From assembly GCF_000332455.1 (NCBI RefSeq), contig NZ_AOGY02000063.1, positions 1 to 48,216 on the forward strand: DNA of 48,216 bases. The letters run 5' to 3'. Positions 38,789 to 47,984 of the stretch are shown piece by piece. Source of the DNA: Leptospira vanthielii serovar Holland str. Waz Holland = ATCC 700522. Lineage in GTDB: Bacteria > Spirochaetota > Leptospiria > Leptospirales > Leptospiraceae. The notes beneath the pieces were generated by a model, which saw only the letters and a list, made by a program, of their open reading frames with translations, was not told the DNA's origin and ran no database searches. A program made the translations under genes and the position numbers. Each line of letters begins with the position of its first letter. The first letter of the stretch is position 1.

Positions 38789-39595
38789 ATGCAATTTGGA
38801 AAACTAAGTTCCTTTTTGGCTTTGGATGTGCTTCTTTCCCTTTCTGCGAACCTTTCTTTTTTTTCCCTATATCTAAACGAAAAAATCCGACCTACTTTGT
38901 TTCTCTTTTATTTAAGTTCCGTTTGGGTGCTTTATCTTGCCGACCATTTATGGGATGCTAAACGTGAAATAGAACCTCTCTCCGAACGGGGGGCCTTTTA
39001 CATACAATTCCGATTTATCATTGTTAGTTTACTGGCTTTTTCCACACTTGTTTCTCTATTCATCGGGATCTTTTTTGAATTGGCTTTTCTTTGGAACCAC
39101 TTTCCTATTTTCATTTCCTTTGTTTTGTTTTTGGTTTTAACCGTCACAAAACGTTCTCCTATCCCCAAAGAAATTTTGGTATCAGGATTTTACACTTTGG
39201 GAGTCCTCCTCCCCTTTCCTTTGTTTGGTGGTTCAGACCCAATGGTTTGGACTTTATTTCTCCATGTATTTGCGAACGTCCTTCTCACCTACAATACAGA
39301 CCGCGAGTTTGACCAATCGCAAAAAACTTTCACCCTAATCCAATATGCAAAACCAAAAACGGTAAGAACCGTTGTCCTTTGCCTTTTGGGAATTGGGACT
39401 TGTTTCCTCCTTTGGGTTACAATTTTTCAAAATCACTCGGGTGGATTTCTTATCGGGATGGGACTAACGTATCTCTGGCTCGGTATTTGTAGTTTGCAAA
39501 AAGAGAAAGGTTTCGGATTCAAGTCTCTTTGTGAACTTTCCTACCTTCCGATGTTCCTACCCCAGATCTTTTTTTTCTTCTCCCTACTTCCTTAA
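38789..39595 (+). CDS. UbiA-superfamily-like integral membrane protein
   Basis: 268 residues, about 7-8 membrane spans. Two Asp motifs face the same side as in UbiA prenyltransferases: LADHLWDAKRE (D-x3-D, ~50-60) and YNTDREFDQSQK (D-x3-D, matching the second motif Y-x2-DREDD). This supports the UbiA fold, but the first motif lacks the usual N-D-x2-D-x3-D form, so substrate is uncertain. I chose ATG 38789, eight bases after AAGGA; an ATG at 38765 is in frame but has no ribosome-binding site. Upstream is the divergent cyclase gene. Confidence 0.65.
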   Translation: MQFGKLSSFLALDVLLSLSANLSFFSLYLNEKIRPTLFLFYLSSVWVLYLADHLWDAKREIEPLSERGAFYIQFRFIIVSLLAFSTLVSLFIGIFFELAFLWNHFPIFISFVLFLVLTVTKRSPIPKEILVSGFYTLGVLLPFPLFGGSDPMVWTLFLHVFANVLLTYNTDREFDQSQKTFTLIQYAKPKTVRTVVLCLLGIGTCFLLWVTIFQNHSGGFLIGMGLTYLWLGICSLQKEKGFGFKSLCELSYLPMFLPQIFFFFSLLP

Positions 39596-39611
39596 AAATT
39601 AGGGTGGGTTT

Positions 39612-39911
39612 ATGTGGTTACTCATCGTACATTTGGTCGCACTTTTCCTTTTTGTCCTACTCTACTCTTTCCGATTCCAAAAATTAGTGCCAAACCCTAA
39701 CCTAAACATCCTGGAACAAATCCAAGTTGCCTCTAAAGACTGGAAATCCACTCCCTATTTGGTCCTCCTCATTAGTTTTGCCCTCCTCCTCCTACTCCCT
39801 CTGACCTTGGGATTTACCTTCTTCCTCCGAACGGATGCAAACGTCGTTGTTGTCATTGTTTGGATCATTTGGGCCTACAATTGGAGTAAATACACGTTCT
39901 GGAGAGAATAA
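39612..39911 (+). CDS. Small hypothetical membrane protein
   Basis: 99 residues with three hydrophobic segments: 2-20, about 48-68 and 76-90, ending in a short basic tail WSKYTFWRE. Shine-Dalgarno AGGGTGGG lies three to four bases before ATG. It follows the UbiA-like gene by 16 bp and probably belongs to the same transcript. Function unknown; the 67-bp gap after it holds the etfB ribosome-binding site and little else. Confidence 0.65.
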   Translation: MWLLIVHLVALFLFVLLYSFRFQKLVPNPNLNILEQIQVASKDWKSTPYLVLLISFALLLLLPLTLGFTFFLRTDANVVVVIVWIIWAYNWSKYTFWRE

Positions 39912-39978
39912 TGTACTTCCCTTATGACTTCCCTCTCGTTTTCTGGTCTTAGGTAATCCACGATAACGGGGTTAAGGA

Positions 39979-40740
39979 ATGAAAATTGTTGTTCTAGTAA
40001 AGCAGGTTCCGGACACGGAAACTAATATCAAGGTCGGTGAAAAATCGATCAACGAAGCTGGCGTAAAATGGATCATCTCTCCTTATGATGAATTTGCAAT
40101 CGAAGAGGGAATCAGAATTCGTGAAAAAAGCGGTGGAGAAGTCATCGCAGTGTCCCTCGGTCCAGACCGTGCAGTCGAAGCTCTTCGTACTGCTTACGCT
40201 ATGGGTGTGGACAGAGCCGTTCATGTAAAAGTGGATGACTATGTAACTTTTGATTCTACATATACTTCCGAACTTCTTGCAAATCTCATTAAAGCAGAAA
40301 ACGCAGATGTGGTCATCGGTGGTCGCCAATCAATCGACACTGACAGCTCACAAGTTGTGGTGCAAATTGCAGAGAGATTGAATGTTCCTCACGTAGCTAT
40401 GGCCCTCAAACTTGAGTTTGACGGAAACAAAGTAACTGCCACTCGCGAAATCGAAGGTGGAACTGAAGTTGTAGAAACTTCTGCTCCTCTAGCAGTAACT
40501 GCACAAAAAGGTTTAAATGAACCAAGATACCCAAGTTTAAAAGGTATCATGTCTGCGAAGAAAAAACCGGTAGATGTTAAAAAACCGGAAGAACTCGGAG
40601 CAACAGGATCTAAACTCGAAGTAGTATCTCTTGAACCACCTCCTCCACGTATCGCTGGTCGAAAACTGGAAGCGGCAGATGCACAAGGTTTTGCATCTCA
40701 ACTTGTAAAAGCTCTTCGCGAAGAAGCGAAGGTCATCTAA
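39979..40740 (+). CDS. etfB: Electron transfer flavoprotein beta subunit
   Basis: With EtfA forms the soluble flavoprotein that collects electrons from acyl-CoA dehydrogenases. 253 residues: N-terminal KIVVLVKQVPDTET, the AMP-binding region VIGGRQSIDTDSSQV, and the recognition-loop region near GLNEPRYPSLKGIM. AAGGA before ATG. The gene at 34306-35490 may encode one of its electron donors. EtfA begins 10 bp downstream. Confidence 0.97.
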   Translation: MKIVVLVKQVPDTETNIKVGEKSINEAGVKWIISPYDEFAIEEGIRIREKSGGEVIAVSLGPDRAVEALRTAYAMGVDRAVHVKVDDYVTFDSTYTSELLANLIKAENADVVIGGRQSIDTDSSQVVVQIAERLNVPHVAMALKLEFDGNKVTATREIEGGTEVVETSAPLAVTAQKGLNEPRYPSLKGIMSAKKKPVDVKKPEELGATGSKLEVVSLEPPPPRIAGRKLEAADAQGFASQLVKALREEAKVI

Positions 40741-40750
40741 GGAGACGAAC

Positions 40751-41710
40751 ATGGCTGATGTTTTAGTAGTTGGTGAATTAAAAAACGGCGAACTTAAAAA
40801 AATCTCAAAAGAACTCACTTCTGCGGCTCGCAAAATTGCGGACTCCATTGGTGGTAAAGTTCATACAGTAATCATTACTGACAACGTAGATGCGTTTGCT
40901 GGTGATCTAAAAGCGGTTGGTGCAGATACTGTCATCGGCGCAAACCTTGGTGAATTTTCTCCTGAAGGTTATGCAAATGGAATTTTTGCAATCATCCAAG
41001 AGAAAAAACCAGCAGTGGTTTTAATTCCACACTCTGCACAAGGAAAAGAATACTCAGCAAGAGTAGCGATCAAAGCAAATGCTGGTATCGTTGCTGATGC
41101 AGTGGGTCTTTCTGTTGACGGTGGCAAAGTAGTAGCAAAGAAACCGATTTACTCTGGAAAAGCGTATGCAAATTTCAAAGTAACTTCTGACATCCAAATC
41201 TTTACAGTGCGTGCAAACTCCCAAGAAGTAACTCCAAAAGACGGAGCAGGAGCTGTAGAAAAATCTGGTGCAGTAGCTGGTGAAGTAAGAACTAAGTCTT
41301 TATCTAAAGATCTTTCTGGTGGAAACAAAGTGCAACTTGCAGATGCTTCTATCATTGTATCTGGTGGACGCGGAATCAAAGGACCAGAAAACTGGCCGAT
41401 CATCCAAGACCTAGCAGATACACTCGGTGCAGCACTTGGTGCTTCCCGTGCCACAGTAGATGCAGGATGGATTTCTCACTCCCACCAAGTAGGACAAACA
41501 GGTAAAACTGTCTCCCCTAACTGTTACATTGCTTGCGGTATCTCCGGAGCCATCCAACATTTAGCGGGTATGGGATCTTCTAAATACATCGTTGCCATCA
41601 ACAAAGATGGAGACGCTCCTATTTTCAAAGTAGCGACTTACGGTGTGGTAGCTGACCTTTTTGAAGTAGTGCCTGCACTGACTTCTGAGTTCAAAAAAGT
41701 ATTGGGTTAA
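40751..41710 (+). CDS. etfA: Electron transfer flavoprotein alpha subunit
   Basis: 319 residues, binds FAD. The C-terminal FAD domain shows [37 protein letters not shown] (with R, the conserved redox-tuning Arg) and the signature [16 protein letters not shown], followed by [13 protein letters not shown]. Shine-Dalgarno GGAG sits before the ATG. Its stop codon lies inside an 8-bp hairpin. Confidence 0.97.
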   Translation: MADVLVVGELKNGELKKISKELTSAARKIADSIGGKVHTVIITDNVDAFAGDLKAVGADTVIGANLGEFSPEGYANGIFAIIQEKKPAVVLIPHSAQGKEYSARVAIKANAGIVADAVGLSVDGGKVVAKKPIYSGKAYANFKVTSDIQIFTVRANSQEVTPKDGAGAVEKSGAVAGEVRTKSLSKDLSGGNKVQLADASIIVSGGRGIKGPENWPIIQDLADTLGAALGASRATVDAGWISHSHQVGQTGKTVSPNCYIACGISGAIQHLAGMGSSKYIVAINKDGDAPIFKVATYGVVADLFEVVPALTSEFKKVLG

Positions 41711-41720
41711 TTCCCAATAC
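41699..41720 (+). repeat. Hairpin over the etfA stop codon
   Basis: GTATTGGG (41699-41706) and CCCAATAC (41713-41720) form a perfect 8-bp stem with a 6-nt loop containing the etfA TAA. There is no T tract, so it may be an RNA-stabilising or attenuating structure between etfA and the LolA-like gene, not a full terminator. Confidence 0.5.
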
Positions 41721-41733
41721 GAACTTTCGTCCT

Positions 41734-42315
41734 TTGAGGAATTTCCTTCCCAAAATTTCGATCGTTGTTCTTTTCTTTGTCCAAACGGGTTTCCTTTGGG
41801 CAGAGGAAGGAAGAGATCGTCTCAATGCCGTCATCGGCAAAATGTATTCATTAGAAAGTTTTCGTGCTTCAGTCACTATCAACGGTGGACTCACAGGAGT
41901 CGTTTCTTTCAAAAGCCCCAATCAACTCCATGTTCGTTTCAGTGATGGAAGGATTATTTCTTCTAACGGGCGGATCTTGTGGTTCTACAATCCAGACTCA
42001 TCCATTGCCGGAAAACAGGATTTAAGAGGTGTTTCCGGGGGTCTCGGTGGACTTTTGTCTGGTTACGAAAATGTGTCAGTTAGTGGCAGAACTTTTCGTC
42101 TCACTTCTAATACCAAACGATATAATGAAATTATTTTGGTTGTTTCCGATAACGACCTACCTCGTGTACTCAAAATGAAACGTTCCGACGAAGAAATAAC
42201 CGAAGTGGCCTTCTCAGGCATTGCTACAAATATTGGTCTCGGAACAGGCCTATTCAACTTCCAACCTCCCACAAGCTCACAGATTGTTGAGAACCCTCTC
42301 AACCAAAAGGAGTGA
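41734..42315 (+). CDS. LolA-like outer-membrane lipoprotein carrier
   Basis: 193 residues with a signal peptide (ending near FLWA-EE, residue 23-24) and the LolA/LolB half-barrel pattern: a helix (RLNAVIGKMYSLESFRASVT), then strands GVVSFKSPNQLHVRF, NGRILWFYNPDSS, LPRVLKMKR. It would carry lipoproteins across the periplasm to the outer membrane. The start is probably TTG 41734, without a strong Shine-Dalgarno sequence. Overlaps the next gene's first codons. Confidence 0.78.
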   Translation: MRNFLPKISIVVLFFVQTGFLWAEEGRDRLNAVIGKMYSLESFRASVTINGGLTGVVSFKSPNQLHVRFSDGRIISSNGRILWFYNPDSSIAGKQDLRGVSGGLGGLLSGYENVSVSGRTFRLTSNTKRYNEIILVVSDNDLPRVLKMKRSDEEITEVAFSGIATNIGLGTGLFNFQPPTSSQIVENPLNQKE

Positions 42316-42317
42316 TT

Positions 42318-44297
42318 GTGACTCCGGTCTCTCGTACAGAAGCACACCGCGTATTTGCCGATTTGTATCGTAAAACTCGTATACCAGAACACCAACAACT
42401 GATCGATGAGGCCATTTTAAAATCAAACGACGTTTTTATACGCATTGATCTCATCCGTAAAGTAGATGAAGACTATGAAGCCAAAAACAAACCAAAAAAA
42501 GAAGATGGGCGAGACCGCGGGCTTCCCGAAAGAGAATCACCTCGCAGAGAAAATCCAAAACCATACGCGAGTCCAACACCGGATCCAAAACCGAAACGTT
42601 CTAGTGATTTAGTTACTATCGACAGTGCCAAACAAAAACAAAACCCAGCAAAAAAAAGGGCCATCGAACAAAGACAAGGTGGTGGACTTCTTGCCGGTCT
42701 TTTTGGTGGTGGTGCGGGCAGTGTAAACAACTCCATCAGCAAATTTGGAAGGGATACCGGAACGATAGACATAGGTCTTTTTGGTCGTAACCCTACCATT
42801 TCCAATAATGTGGAAAAACTTTTTCGTGGGATGAAAGAAGATGTTCTCATTCCTACCATCCAGGCCTTACGTGTTTCAGAACAACAAGGTTGGAGGATTT
42901 GGACTCCACTAGTTTACAATATCATTAATAATTTTAATAAGTTCTATAATGCCTTCGCCTCTTTAGATGCACTCATTTTAGACAAAATTTCTGCTGACAT
43001 TTTTTTAGAACGTTCCTTAAAAATGCAGATGTTTTACGTACGTTTTCTCCAAAGAAACGATGCAAACGACATCATCCTCTCAAACCTTCCAGACATTGTC
43101 AAAATGGACGACAAACTCACTCCCAAGTTGGGTAAAATAATGGAAGGGGTTGGTTACGCATTAAACCTTGAGAACACAAAACCAAAGTTATCCGAGGCCA
43201 TTACGGCTTTCTACATTGTAGCAAAGAAAAAAATGTTCACTTGGCCTGAGATTGTTGCGGACTTACGAGTTCCTATCATCCAAGAACATAAATTCCAAGC
43301 AGCACGAGAAATCCAAAAAGAAGTTGAGATCACTGTTGCCAAACTTTCCGACGATATCAACTCTCGTTCCTTCAAAATGGAAGAACTGCAAAATCTTAGA
43401 TCTCGTTATTTCTCCATTGATAACAAAGGAAAAATCAGTTTTGATTTTTTGAATGTTGTGGTAGACGATTTTATGGCCCACCACATGCCAGAATCGGCAA
43501 AAAGCCAAACGGTTAAAAACAGCTATAAATCACAACCACATAGACTTGTATACTTATTACTCCGTGATTTACAAACAGTATACATTAACTTAATTGAAGG
43601 TTATATTCGTCTAGGTGATAAAAACCAAAACCAAGAACTCCTCCTTGTCCAACCTGGACTTTTTCGAAATGAAATTGACCAACTCAATTCACTCGTTCGA
43701 ACCATAGACAATTTTAATAAAAAATTTCCTAGTTTCCAATATAGTTTCCAGCAGTATGGAATGGACTATAGCACGGGTAATGCGGCCAATGACCAGATCG
43801 CAGGAACCATAGTTCAGGCATTACAAGAATCCTCGGAGTTTTTTGGAAGTTTTGCAGGCAAACTCAATATCATTGTGGAAAACCATTTGATGGCTAAAGT
43901 CACCGAATCCAAAGGCAAAACAAATGATAAAATAGCATCCACAAAAGAAAAAGTCATCGAAGAAGTCAAAATTGCACAAAGGTTCATTCCCCATTTTGAT
44001 AAGTATGTAGTGGCTAAAGAAAGAATCAATGGAATGAAGGTAGAAGATGTTTTCATCCAATTCACCAAATATTTATATAATTATGCAGTGATCTTCAAAG
44101 ATCCAACGACAACTTCAAAGCTAACTGCTCACCGCAAAATCGAACAAGAACTGATCAAATTAAATAAAGAATATGAAAGACTCACCTACTCCAGCTTTCA
44201 TAAAGAAGCGGGAAGTAACACTGGAAGTTCAGAATCTTCAGAGAACCAAGAAACTTCTGAACCAATAGATCTTTCCGAAACGGAAGAAGAAACATGA
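42318..44297 (+). CDS. Large hypothetical protein, spirochaete-type
   Basis: 659 residues, not recognised. Residues ~50-115 are a low-complexity, Pro/Lys/Arg-rich linker, then a Gly-rich patch (GGGLLAGLFGGGAG) at ~120-135; the remaining ~500 residues are helical with no signal or span, and the tail is Ser/Glu-rich and acidic. GTG 42318 is best: AAGGAG ends five bases before it, while GTG 42312 is too close. The preceding LolA-like gene ends at 42315 and trpS starts in an ATGA overlap, so it is in an operon. Possibly a cytoplasmic scaffold; no function is assigned. Confidence 0.75.
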   Translation: MTPVSRTEAHRVFADLYRKTRIPEHQQLIDEAILKSNDVFIRIDLIRKVDEDYEAKNKPKKEDGRDRGLPERESPRRENPKPYASPTPDPKPKRSSDLVTIDSAKQKQNPAKKRAIEQRQGGGLLAGLFGGGAGSVNNSISKFGRDTGTIDIGLFGRNPTISNNVEKLFRGMKEDVLIPTIQALRVSEQQGWRIWTPLVYNIINNFNKFYNAFASLDALILDKISADIFLERSLKMQMFYVRFLQRNDANDIILSNLPDIVKMDDKLTPKLGKIMEGVGYALNLENTKPKLSEAITAFYIVAKKKMFTWPEIVADLRVPIIQEHKFQAAREIQKEVEITVAKLSDDINSRSFKMEELQNLRSRYFSIDNKGKISFDFLNVVVDDFMAHHMPESAKSQTVKNSYKSQPHRLVYLLLRDLQTVYINLIEGYIRLGDKNQNQELLLVQPGLFRNEIDQLNSLVRTIDNFNKKFPSFQYSFQQYGMDYSTGNAANDQIAGTIVQALQESSEFFGSFAGKLNIIVENHLMAKVTESKGKTNDKIASTKEKVIEEVKIAQRFIPHFDKYVVAKERINGMKVEDVFIQFTKYLYNYAVIFKDPTTTSKLTAHRKIEQELIKLNKEYERLTYSSFHKEAGSNTGSSESSENQETSEPIDLSETEEET

Positions 44298-45262
44298 GAG
44301 TCCTCACTGGCTTACAACCCTCAGGAAAACTCCACTTAGGTAACTATTTTTCTGCGATCAAAAAAATCTTGGATTACCAATCCACAGAAGACTTATTTCT
44401 TTTTATAGCAAACCTACATGCACTCACAACTTTCCGATCCAAAGAAGAATTAAAAGATTTTACTTTAGAATGTGCCATCGACTTACTCGCACTAGGTGTA
44501 AATCCGGAAAAATCTGTATTTTGGGTGCAAAGTGATGTTCCTGAAGTCACAGAACTCACTTGGTATTTATCGCAATCTATTACGGTATCGCAATTACAAT
44601 TGGCTCATTCTTTTAAAGACAAAGTAGCCAAAGGATTTGTTCCAGGTGCTGGACTTTTTACTTATCCGGTACTTATGGCCAGTGACATCCTACTTTTTTC
44701 CGCAGAAAAAGTTCCTGTGGGAAAAGACCAAAAACAACATCTGGAATTTGCAAGGAACATAGCCGAAAAATTCAACACACAATTTGGACCGGCTCTGACA
44801 ATCCCAGAACCCGATATCGATGAAAACACGGCTACCGTTCCCGGTGTGGATGGTGCAAAGATGTCCAAATCTTACAAAAACACAATCGACTTCTTTGGAA
44901 CTGAAAAAGAGATCAAAAAGAAAGTGATGTCTATCGTCAGTGATTCCAAAGCAGTAGAAGAACCCAAAGACCCAGAAACATCTGTTATCTTCCAAATCCA
45001 TTCTCTCTTCCTAACATCTGCAGAAAAATCCGCCCAAATGGATAAATACAAACAAGGTGGGTTCGGATACGGAGATCTAAAAAAAGATCTTTTGGATTCC
45101 ATTTTAGGTCATTTTGCACCCTACAGGAACAAACGAGAAGAACTCTCACAAAACTTGGATTATGTGCACCAAGTCCTAAAAGAAGGGAAAGAAAAAGCGA
45201 AAACAGTCGCACAAAAGAAAATAGAGGATGTGAGAAAAACCTTAGGCATCTATCCTTTCTAA
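44294..45262 (+). CDS. trpS: Tryptophanyl-tRNA synthetase
   Basis: Class I aminoacyl-tRNA synthetase charging tRNA-Trp. 322 residues; PSGKLHLGN (9-17) is the HIGH motif, VDGAKMSKSYKNTI the KMSKS loop, and the Trp pocket region around FLFIANLHALTTFR is typical. Normal length. Starts in an ATGA overlap with the large hypothetical gene. Confidence 0.97.
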   Translation: MRVLTGLQPSGKLHLGNYFSAIKKILDYQSTEDLFLFIANLHALTTFRSKEELKDFTLECAIDLLALGVNPEKSVFWVQSDVPEVTELTWYLSQSITVSQLQLAHSFKDKVAKGFVPGAGLFTYPVLMASDILLFSAEKVPVGKDQKQHLEFARNIAEKFNTQFGPALTIPEPDIDENTATVPGVDGAKMSKSYKNTIDFFGTEKEIKKKVMSIVSDSKAVEEPKDPETSVIFQIHSLFLTSAEKSAQMDKYKQGGFGYGDLKKDLLDSILGHFAPYRNKREELSQNLDYVHQVLKEGKEKAKTVAQKKIEDVRKTLGIYPF

Positions 45263-45304
45263 TTTCTAAAGAACCAAAGTTCACCATTTTCCACCTATTC
45301 CAGT

Positions 45305-47134
45305 ATGAAACAGGAGATCTATCTTCTTCCCAGGGCCGATTTTAGTTGGTTTTGTTTGGGAATTTGTGGGACGGCCTTTCTTTTAAAACTGGGAATGAAA
45401 GTTCCCGGATTTCATTCGACACTCATCCTTTTTTCTCTCTTACTTCTCGTTCTTTATACCTTCCTCCCACCGTTCCTCACGCGTAACATCGATAGAAGGG
45501 TTTATCTTTTTTTATTGGCATCGATTCTATTTTTATTATTTGCCAACATCCATTCAGGCCCTCGTGTAAAAACCATCCATCCCCTCTTTCGTACTTATTT
45601 AGAAACCCAACTTAAAAAATCTCCCCTCACCAAATTTGAATCAAGGATAGTGATGGGTTTTGTCACGGGATCCACAAAGGAAATTCCTGGAAGTTTCAAA
45701 GATATTGCAAAAGAATCAGGGATTCTTCATTTGTTTGCGGCCTCCGGTCTCCATTTAGGAATTTTTATTGGTTCCTTACAATTTTTGGGAAACCTTTGTT
45801 TTCGAAAAAAGAAATGGATTTCCATCATCCTTTCGTTAGGTGTTGGTTTTCTCTATTTGTCGGCATTGGACTTTCCCGTATCTTTTTTACGGGCTTACCT
45901 CTTTGTTTTTTTATCCCTTACGGCTTCATTGTTTTATAGAAAGATTGGGCCGGCAGATTTACTTGCGATCTCAACAGCTTGCATTGCATTTTTTCTTTTT
46001 TATGATTTTTTGAGCATTGGATTTTTATTATCCTTTGGAGCTGTGTTTGGAATTTTTTTTCTAAAACCAAGTTTTGACCAAATCCTTCTTCCCAAATCCA
46101 AATCCATTTTCAAAGAGAATCTTCACTTAACACTTGCTTGTTCTCTTAGCACTCTTCCTGTTTTAGTCTATTACTTCCGATCTTTTTCTTTTGGAGGGAT
46201 TTGGATCAATTTTCTTTTGGTTCCTATGGCGGGGATTCTTCTTCCCACACTCTATCTTAGTTTTTTTCTGCAGTCTTTGGTTCCTGAGTTTTTTGTAGAT
46301 TTACTTTCATCCTGGATTTGGGTTCCTGCTTCTTTCGAATTGTCTATCTTCTTAAAACTATTTCAAGAATTAGGAAATCTAGGCCGAGGTTATAAAACTT
46401 GGGCCACCACACCGGCAGAAATTTGTTTTGTTTCTATCCTCATTACCATTGGATTCACACTTTATCCAAAACTTCGTTTCTTAAAACATCCCTTAATCAA
46501 AACGCCTCTCTACCTTCTACCCACTTTCTTTTTGATTGTTTCTTATTTTTTCCCGACGACAAACTTTCCGATACTTCTAACCAAACTCCGAAAGGGAAAT
46601 CTTTCCATTTTACACGGCGAACATCTCTATATTTTTGGAACTTGTTATTCCAAAGGATTAACAGAACCCACACCAGGCCTTCCACCCCCAAAAATCATTT
46701 CCTTTGAATCTGAATCTTGTCTCCGTGGAATTCTATCCTCAATGAACAAACATAAAATAACAGACGTTTACTGGCATGGGACAGAGAAATCCCTAGAGTG
46801 GATTTCGAAATTCCAACTCCCAATAAAACCAAAGGAAACGGAGATCCTTGGGGCTGGAATGAATCCCTTATTTTCCATTATCCGGTTTGATGGGAATCCG
46901 AAGGAGGTGGGACGGTTTTTAAAACAAACAAAACAAGCAGATAAGTCCAGTGCCAACCCCAAATGGAAGGGAGTCCTTCTTTTGGACTTTCCTCCTTGGA
47001 AAAAAAAGGAAGCGAAAGAATGGATCCAATACCAAAAACTACTTGGGATTTCTACTGCCTGGAAAATGATACTCGTTGAGGAAACTTTTGAAATCCCCTT
47101 ACGCGACCATCTCCAACATACAAACCTTCTTTGA
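45305..47134 (+). CDS. comEC: ComEC/Rec2-family DNA-uptake channel protein
   Basis: 609 residues. Several N-terminal spans, a competence domain with the signature LHLFAASGLHLGIFIG and SLGVGFLYLSALDFPVSFLR, and more spans to about residue 420. ComEC conducts single-stranded DNA across the inner membrane. The C-terminal ~180 residues, where a metallo-beta-lactamase-like nuclease usually sits, lack the HxHxDH motif and look degenerate. The N-terminal OB domain is also reduced. rsmA starts within its last 47 bases. Confidence 0.85.
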   Translation: MKQEIYLLPRADFSWFCLGICGTAFLLKLGMKVPGFHSTLILFSLLLLVLYTFLPPFLTRNIDRRVYLFLLASILFLLFANIHSGPRVKTIHPLFRTYLETQLKKSPLTKFESRIVMGFVTGSTKEIPGSFKDIAKESGILHLFAASGLHLGIFIGSLQFLGNLCFRKKKWISIILSLGVGFLYLSALDFPVSFLRAYLFVFLSLTASLFYRKIGPADLLAISTACIAFFLFYDFLSIGFLLSFGAVFGIFFLKPSFDQILLPKSKSIFKENLHLTLACSLSTLPVLVYYFRSFSFGGIWINFLLVPMAGILLPTLYLSFFLQSLVPEFFVDLLSSWIWVPASFELSIFLKLFQELGNLGRGYKTWATTPAEICFVSILITIGFTLYPKLRFLKHPLIKTPLYLLPTFFLIVSYFFPTTNFPILLTKLRKGNLSILHGEHLYIFGTCYSKGLTEPTPGLPPPKIISFESESCLRGILSSMNKHKITDVYWHGTEKSLEWISKFQLPIKPKETEILGAGMNPLFSIIRFDGNPKEVGRFLKQTKQADKSSANPKWKGVLLLDFPPWKKKEAKEWIQYQKLLGISTAWKMILVEETFEIPLRDHLQHTNLL

Positions 47135-47966
47135 ATCCAAAGGGATCCGAGCTCAGAAGAAATTTGGCCAAAACTTCCTCATCGACCAAAACATAGTCAA
47201 TTTCATAGTCAATTCCACCGAACCTCTGCTACATGATGAAGCAACTGTTCTTGCAGAAATTGGAATTGGGCTCGGGACTTTAACTTACCCCGTCCTAGGC
47301 CTAGATAAAAAAACCTATCTTTTCGAAATCGACAACGCTTACATCCAATTAACCAAAGAAGAAATTTTACCAAAGTTTCCGAAGGCAGTCCTCTTTGAAG
47401 GGGATGCCTTAGACAACCTCTTCCATATCTATAACGAAAAAGTATTTGTATTTGGAAATTTACCTTACCACCTAACAACTGAAATCATTAATACCCTGGT
47501 CATCCATTGTCGCAATTTCCAGGGTGGGATTTTTATGGTGCAAAAGGAATTCGCCGAACGCCTTGTGAAAGAAACGTCTTCCTTATCTGTTTTTCTTTCA
47601 GCCTTTTGTGAAGTAAAGTATTTGAAAACCGTTCATAAGAACTGTTTTTTCCCCATTCCTAAAATCCATTCCGCCCTCATCCTACTCAGTCCCAAAAAAG
47701 AAACAAAACAGAACCAGTGGAAACTCACAAACAACCGCGAAGTGGAGCTCTGGTCGCGAATGCTTCGAACTCTTTTTTGGGGGAAACGAAAACAAATCCA
47801 AGTGAGCCTTCGCGAATCTCCCTTTTCTGAGGATCCAGACTTTCGGGAGGCTTTAGGGAAAGCTATCCAATCGGCAGGGGTTCCTCCTACGGCAAGACCG
47901 GAAGAATTGAACCGAGAACAATTTCTGACTTTGGGTCAACATTTACTTGACTATTTGTCAAAATGA
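47088..47966 (+). CDS. rsmA: 16S rRNA dimethyladenosine transferase RsmA (KsgA)
   Basis: Dimethylates A1518/A1519 of 16S rRNA. KKFGQNFLIDQNIV, SAM-binding LAEIGIGLGTLTYPVL, and the NLPYHLTTEII catalytic motif are all present. I prefer TTG 47088 (292 aa): GAGG lies six bases before it and the protein begins MKSPYAT, the usual RsmA N-terminus. TTG 47076 is in frame but has no ribosome-binding site. It overlaps comEC by 47 bp. Confidence 0.95.
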   Translation: MKSPYATISNIQTFFESKGIRAQKKFGQNFLIDQNIVNFIVNSTEPLLHDEATVLAEIGIGLGTLTYPVLGLDKKTYLFEIDNAYIQLTKEEILPKFPKAVLFEGDALDNLFHIYNEKVFVFGNLPYHLTTEIINTLVIHCRNFQGGIFMVQKEFAERLVKETSSLSVFLSAFCEVKYLKTVHKNCFFPIPKIHSALILLSPKKETKQNQWKLTNNREVELWSRMLRTLFWGKRKQIQVSLRESPFSEDPDFREALGKAIQSAGVPPTARPEELNREQFLTLGQHLLDYLSK

Positions 47967-47984
47967 TGTCAAATTTACTCCGCC

